From assembly GCF_001294645.1 (NCBI RefSeq), contig NZ_CP011868.1, positions 1,674,001-1,738,000 on the forward strand: a stretch of 64,000 nucleotides of DNA. The letters are read 5' to 3'. The translations under genes were made by a program, and so were the position numbers. The stretch's first letter is position 1. Each line of letters begins with the position of its first letter. The notes below the pieces were generated by a model. That model saw nothing but the letters and a program-made list of their open reading frames with translations, ran no database searches and had not been told where the DNA came from. Positions 60,523-64,000 of the stretch are shown here, piece after piece. The DNA is from Pseudonocardia sp. HH130629-09. GTDB taxonomy: Bacteria; Actinomycetota; Actinomycetes; Mycobacteriales; Pseudonocardiaceae.

Positions 60523-61509
60523 TCAGTTCCCCACGCCGAGGGCACCCATGAACGCCGACGGGTAGCGGTCCCCGCGCGCGGAGCCCGCGGGCAGCGCGTC
60601 GGTGATCGCGGCGAGTTCCGCCGGGCACAGGGCGAGGTCGGCGGCGGGCAACGCCTCGGCGAGCCGCTCCCGGGTGCGGGCACCGACGAGCGGGACCACG
60701 TCGTCGCCCTGCGCGGCGACCCAGGCGATCACGAGCTGGGCCACGGTGACCCCGCGCTCGGCCGCCAGCGCGCGCAGCGTCTCGACCAGGCCCAGGTTGT
60801 GCGTCAGGTTCTCCCCGCTGAAGCGCGGGCTGCGGGTGCGGGCGTCCCCGGGCCTGCCGGGCTCGTAGTGGCCGGAGAGGAGCCCGCGGGCCAGCACGCC
60901 GTAGGCGGTGAGGCCGATGCCCAGCTCGCGCAGCGTCGGCAGTACCTCGGCCTCGACGGCGCGGGAGATCAGCGAGTACTCGATCTGCAGGTCGGCGACC
61001 GGGTGCACGGCGTGCGCCCGGCGGACGGTGGCGGCGTCGACCTCGGACAGCCCGAGGTGGCGGACGTACCCGGCGTCGATCATCTCGCTGATCGCGCCGA
61101 CGGTGTCCTCGATCGGGACCTGCGAGTCGAGCCGGGCCGGACGGTAGACGTCGACGTGGTCGACGCCGAGGCGGGTCAGGGAGTACGCGAGGAAGTTCTT
61201 CACCGCGACCGGGCGGCAGTCCTGGGTCAGCGGTGGCAGGCCCGGGCCACCCAGCCCGCCGAACTTCACCGACAGGACGTAGCCGTCGCGGTCGCGCCCG
61301 CGCAGCGCCTCGGCGAGCAGCAGCTCGTTGTGGCCCATGCCGTAGAAGTCGCCGGTGTCGATCAGCGTGACGCCGGCGTCGAGCGCGGCGTGAACGGTCG
61401 CGACGGCTTCCGCGCGGTCGGCGTGTCCGTAGGAACCGGACATGCTCATGGCGCCCAGGCCGAGAGCGGAGACGGTGGGGCCGGTGGTGCCGAGGGTGCG
61501 TGTCTGCAT
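60523..61509 (-). CDS. Aldo/keto reductase
   Basis: A 328-aa NADPH-dependent reductase. TLGTTGPTVSALGLGAMSMS opens the barrel. The catalytic Asp and Tyr are in LIDTGDFYGMGHNE and the Lys in LSVKFGG. The fourth residue position reads VYRPARLD (Arg instead of His), as in a common bacterial subgroup. ATG at 61509, divergent from an XRE regulator across about 100 bp, which probably controls it. Confidence 0.92.
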   Translation of the reverse strand: MQTRTLGTTGPTVSALGLGAMSMSGSYGHADRAEAVATVHAALDAGVTLIDTGDFYGMGHNELLLAEALRGRDRDGYVLSVKFGGLGGPGLPPLTQDCRPVAVKNFLAYSLTRLGVDHVDVYRPARLDSQVPIEDTVGAISEMIDAGYVRHLGLSEVDAATVRRAHAVHPVADLQIEYSLISRAVEAEVLPTLRELGIGLTAYGVLARGLLSGHYEPGRPGDARTRSPRFSGENLTHNLGLVETLRALAAERGVTVAQLVIAWVAAQGDDVVPLVGARTRERLAEALPAADLALCPAELAAITDALPAGSARGDRYPSAFMGALGVGN

Positions 61510-61611
61510 GGGAGCCAGCGTGCGCCGCGTCGGCCCGTAGCGGGAGCGGAGCGTCGATCGTGGGAGCGGCGCTCCCTGGCCGGGCGGCCTGCCCACGGGG
61601 ACCATCGCAGG

Positions 61612-62478
61612 GTGCAACGTGAACAGCTCGCGGACTTCCTGCGTCGCCGGCGGGACTCGGTCCGCCCGGCCGAGGTCGGCATCGCGGCGGGGCCGCGCCG
61701 GCGGGCCACCGGCCTGCGCCGGGAGGAGGTGGCGATGCTGGCGGGGATGTCGGTCGACTACGTCGTGCGCCTCGAACAGGGGCGCAGCAGCCGGCCGTCG
61801 ACGCAGCTGCTCGCCGCGCTGGCCCGGGCCCTGTGCCTGACCGACGACGAGCGCGACCACCTCTTCCGACTGGCCGGGCACCGGCCCGCTCCCGGGGAGG
61901 GGGTGGCCCGGCTCGCCCGCGCCGGGCTGCTGCGCCTGCTCGACCTGCTGCCGGCCACCCCGGCGATGGTGATCTCCGACCTGGGGGAGGTCCTGGCCCA
62001 GAACGCGATGTCACGGGTGCTCGCCGGGGAACAGACCGGGTTCACCGGCGACGACCGCTACCTCGCCCACCGCTGGTTCACCCGGTCCGACCAGCGCGAC
62101 GGTCACCCGCCGCAGGAGCAGGTGCGCCACTCCCGCCAGCTCGTCGCGGAGCTGCGGGCGGTGGCCGGGCGGCGTGCGGGGGACCCGGTGGTCGACCGGC
62201 TCCTCGCACGGCTGGCCGCGGCCAGCGCCGAGTTCCGCGAGCTGTGGGCCGAGCACGAGGTCGCCGTCCGCCGCGTCGACCGCAAGACGCTGCGGCACCC
62301 GCGGGTCGGCGCGCTGGTGATGGACTGCGAGACCCTCGTGACGCCCGACCTCGGCCAGCAGCTGGTCGTGCTCACCCCGGCCGACGACGACACCCGCGAG
62401 CGGCTCGAGCTGCTGCGCGTGCTCGGCGTGCAGGAGTTCCCGACCGGGCCTGCGCCGGACGGACGCCCGGTGGCCTAG
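61612..62478 (+). CDS. XRE-family regulator with MmyB-like ligand domain
   Basis: A 288-aa protein. N-terminal XRE HTH with RATGLRREEVAMLAGMSVDY and VVRLEQGRSSRPS, typical of the MmyB/MLTR group. A C-terminal PAS-like domain begins near residue 105 (PAMVISDLGEVLAQNAMSRVL) and has VDRKTLRHPRVGALVMDCET. Some homologues bind fatty acids. GTG start at 61612 (VQREQLADFLRRRRD). Divergent from the aldo/keto reductase gene; likely its regulator. Confidence 0.9.
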   Translation: MQREQLADFLRRRRDSVRPAEVGIAAGPRRRATGLRREEVAMLAGMSVDYVVRLEQGRSSRPSTQLLAALARALCLTDDERDHLFRLAGHRPAPGEGVARLARAGLLRLLDLLPATPAMVISDLGEVLAQNAMSRVLAGEQTGFTGDDRYLAHRWFTRSDQRDGHPPQEQVRHSRQLVAELRAVAGRRAGDPVVDRLLARLAAASAEFRELWAEHEVAVRRVDRKTLRHPRVGALVMDCETLVTPDLGQQLVVLTPADDDTRERLELLRVLGVQEFPTGPAPDGRPVA

Positions 62479-62488
62479 TTTCCCCGGC

Positions 62489-63496
62489 ATGGGAACACGG
62501 GGCCGCGCGACGGGGCTCGCCACCGGGATCGTCGCCGACGCACTGCTCGGCGACCCGCGGCGGGGGCACCCGGTTGCCGGGTTCGGTGCCGTCGCCGCCC
62601 GGCTGGAGCGCCGGCTGTACCGCGACGCCGTCGCGCCCGGTGCCGCCTACACCGCGCTGCTGGTCGGTGGCACGGTCGCGGCCGGGGCGCTGGCCGAGGC
62701 GGTCGCCCGCCGGGCCGGGGGTCGGCGGGAGACGGTCCTGCGGGCCGGGCTGACCGCCGTCGCCACGTGGGCGGTGCTCGGCGGGACCTCGCTGGTGGGG
62801 GAGGGCGCCGCGCTGGCCGCGTCGCTCGACGCCGGCGACCTGGACGCCGCACGCGCCCGGATCCCGCACCTGTGCGCGCGTGACCCGGACCTGCTCGACG
62901 CCGACGGCATGGCCCGTGCCGGAGCCGAGTCGCTGGCCGAGAACACCTCCGACGCCGTCGTCGGGCCGCTGGTGTGGGGTGCGGTCGCCGGGATCCCGGG
63001 GCTGCTCGGCTACCGCGCGGTGAACACCCTCGACGCGATGGTCGGCTACCGCTCCGCCCGGCACGCCCGCTTCGGGTGGGCCTCGGCCCGCCTCGACGAC
63101 CTGGTCAACCTGGCGCCGGCCCGGGTCACCGCGGTGGTCACCGTGGCCGTCGCGCCGCTGGTGGGGGGCTCGCCGGCGACCGCGCTGCGGACCTGGCGCC
63201 GCGACGCCGCCGGGCACCCCAGCCCGAACGCCGGTCCGGTCGAGGCGAGCGCCGCCGGTGCGCTCGGGCTGCGTCTGGGCGGGCCGACGGTCTACGCCCA
63301 CGGCACCGAGGACCGCCCGTCGCTCGGCGACGGGCACCCGCCCCGGGGCGCCGACCTGCACCGCGTCGCACGGCTGTCCCGGCTGGTGGCCGGGACGGCC
63401 GGGCTGTTCGCCGTCGCGACGGCGGCGGTCCTCGCACGGCGGGACGTGCCCACCCGGTCGGTGAGGGTGCATCGGGGGCGGTCGCCGAGCGGGTGA
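62489..63496 (+). CDS. cobD: Adenosylcobinamide-phosphate synthase
   Basis: A 335-aa membrane enzyme (CbiB/CobD) that joins aminopropanol phosphate to adenosylcobyric acid. Blocks: GIVADALLGDPRRGHPVAGFG, GAESLAENTSDAVVGPLVW, GYRAVNTLDAMVGYRS, FGWASARLDDLVNLAPAR and HPSPNAGPVEASAAGALGLRLGG cut at about residues 244-262. Four or five hydrophobic segments. It starts 10 nt after the XRE gene. With cobF it implies aerobic cobalamin synthesis elsewhere in the genome. Confidence 0.94.
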   Translation: MGTRGRATGLATGIVADALLGDPRRGHPVAGFGAVAARLERRLYRDAVAPGAAYTALLVGGTVAAGALAEAVARRAGGRRETVLRAGLTAVATWAVLGGTSLVGEGAALAASLDAGDLDAARARIPHLCARDPDLLDADGMARAGAESLAENTSDAVVGPLVWGAVAGIPGLLGYRAVNTLDAMVGYRSARHARFGWASARLDDLVNLAPARVTAVVTVAVAPLVGGSPATALRTWRRDAAGHPSPNAGPVEASAAGALGLRLGGPTVYAHGTEDRPSLGDGHPPRGADLHRVARLSRLVAGTAGLFAVATAAVLARRDVPTRSVRVHRGRSPSG

Positions 63497-63541
63497 GCGG
63501 GTCCGGACGGAGGGATCGCGGGCGGTCGGTGTGTTCGGGGG

Positions 63542-63570
63542 CGAATTCACTTACCCGGTAAGCGAATTCG
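63542..63570. repeat. 29-bp AT-richer palindrome
   Basis: Arms CGAATTCACTTACC (63542-63555) and GGTAAGCGAATTCG (63557-63570) around a central C. Thirteen of fourteen positions pair. It lies between the stops of convergent cobD and the SURF1 gene and contains two EcoRI-type GAATTC sites. Its composition differs sharply from the surroundings. Confidence 0.7.
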
Positions 63571-63600
63571 GAGAGTGAGGCCCGCGAGGTGGCGCTGGTC

Positions 63601-63701
63601 AGGTGCGCGGGCGGCGCGGGAGACGGGTCGGACGGGTGGGTCCGCCGACCGGGCGATCGAGCGGGACCGGCCGGGTGCGGACCTGCCCGCCCGGCGCACC
63701 T
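63601..63701. terminator. Inverted repeat between cobD and the SURF1 gene
   Basis: AGGTGCGCGGGCG at 63601-63613 pairs with CGCCCGGCGCACCT at 63688-63701 apart from one bulged base. The loop is long (74 nt) with further internal pairing. It may act as a terminator for either convergent gene. Weak support. Confidence 0.3.
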
Positions 63702-63714
63702 GGCTGGGGCGGAG

Positions 63715-64000
63715 TCAGCCGGCGCCCGGACCGGAGCCGGCGGCGTCGCGGGCGGTGTCACGGGGGCTGTCGTCGGCACCATCGTTGGCACGGCCGTCGG
63801 GGGCGGGCTCGTCGCCGAAGCCGTCGCGGCCGGAGAGCTGGTCCCGCAGGCTGCCGGCCGTCTCGCGCTTCCCGTTGCGCTGCAACAGTTCCAGTCGGAT
63901 GAACAGGCCCAGCGCGATCAGGGCGACGGCGCCGAAGGTCAGCCACTGCAGGGCGTAGGAGAAGTTGCTGAACGGCGCTCCGCCCCCGACCGGCGCGATC
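63715..64000 (-). CDS. SURF1 family protein (5' partial, C-terminal end)
   Basis: The last 94 residues of a minus-strand gene that continues beyond the window. The family hallmark PFSNFSYALQWLTFG, just before the second membrane helix (VALIALGLFI), is clear. A polar tail rich in Asp, Gly and Arg follows. SURF1 proteins aid haem a insertion into cytochrome c oxidase. In actinobacteria the gene is often beside cobD, as here. Confidence 0.85.
   Translation of the reverse strand, partial: IAPVGGGAPFSNFSYALQWLTFGAVALIALGLFIRLELLQRNGKRETAGSLRDQLSGRDGFGDEPAPDGRANDGADDSPRDTARDAAGSGPGAG

Noticed and set aside
1-64000. tRNA, rRNA, CRISPR or prophage elements
   Set aside because: I saw no CCA-ending cloverleaf, ribosomal RNA core sequence, regularly spaced repeats or phage structural genes. 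A covariance-model scan would be decisive.

Overview
The window is very GC-rich, with strong third-position G/C bias and frequent GTG starts. It reads as a chromosomal segment of a filamentous actinomycete close to Pseudonocardia. The rpsO-pnp-M16 protease order matches mycobacteria and relatives. An SsgA-type protein, an EphD-type fusion, DUF5313 and DUF5709 proteins and actinobacterial erm-like and cobalamin genes point to Pseudonocardiales rather than Mycobacterium. This placement is inferred from gene content only. I saw no rRNA, tRNA, CRISPR array or phage.

Layout. 1-4232: housekeeping block rpsO (partial), pnp and an M16 protease. 4255-6812: a transposition scar made of the 3' tail of an ABC substrate-binding protein gene, a 3'-truncated IS30 element and an IS256 element, which abuts the 3' end of a membrane molybdopterin oxidoreductase gene. 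8484-15980: LysR and glutamate-type dehydrogenase, a frameshifted aldo/keto reductase, a HepT/MntA toxin-antitoxin pair, DUF5313, two DUF1990 proteins and a crotonase. 16012-16949: an erm-type 23S rRNA methyltransferase gene preceded by what looks like a macrolide-responsive translational attenuator. 17120-19809: an MHS transporter and flavin monooxygenase pair. 20075-25785: a secreted glycosidase and an EphD-centred lipid-redox operon with its TetR regulator. 25914-31676: hydrolases, a crotonase, Nramp transporter, GNAT and YigZ. 31690-35575: galactose block (SSS symporter, DeoR regulator, galT). 35838-39124: NlpC/P60 hydrolase and a GT2 glycosyltransferase.

39222-49351 is a catabolic island. 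It holds a crotonase, a CaiB CoA-transferase, a GntR regulator, a frameshifted IclR regulator, an SLC13/MatC-like carrier, an alanine-glyoxylate-type aminotransferase, a frameshifted GlcD/GlcF-type FAD/Fe-S dehydrogenase and a FAH-family hydrolase. Two sequence motifs link its promoters: an ACGGTATAC palindrome (GntR/FCD type) at both divergent promoters and a TTCCGC-n3-CGGAA palindrome (IclR type) twice in the central promoter region. I infer import and oxidation of a 2-hydroxy or dicarboxylic acid with CoA activation of an intermediate.

49387-64000: GT4 glycosyltransferase, cobF, an SRPBCC protein, a secreted Ser/Gly-rich protein, SDR and TetR, DUF5709, SsgA-like protein, a proline-rich lipoprotein-like protein, an acyl-CoA synthetase, a flavin reductase-like protein, an aldo/keto reductase with a divergent XRE regulator, cobD and the C-terminal end of a SURF1 protein.

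Three otherwise normal genes each lack a single G, which could be real decay or assembly error and should be resolved first. The observations I rate highest are the erm attenuator, the doubly marked regulon of the 39-49 kb island, and the nested IS scar with its adjacent deletion.
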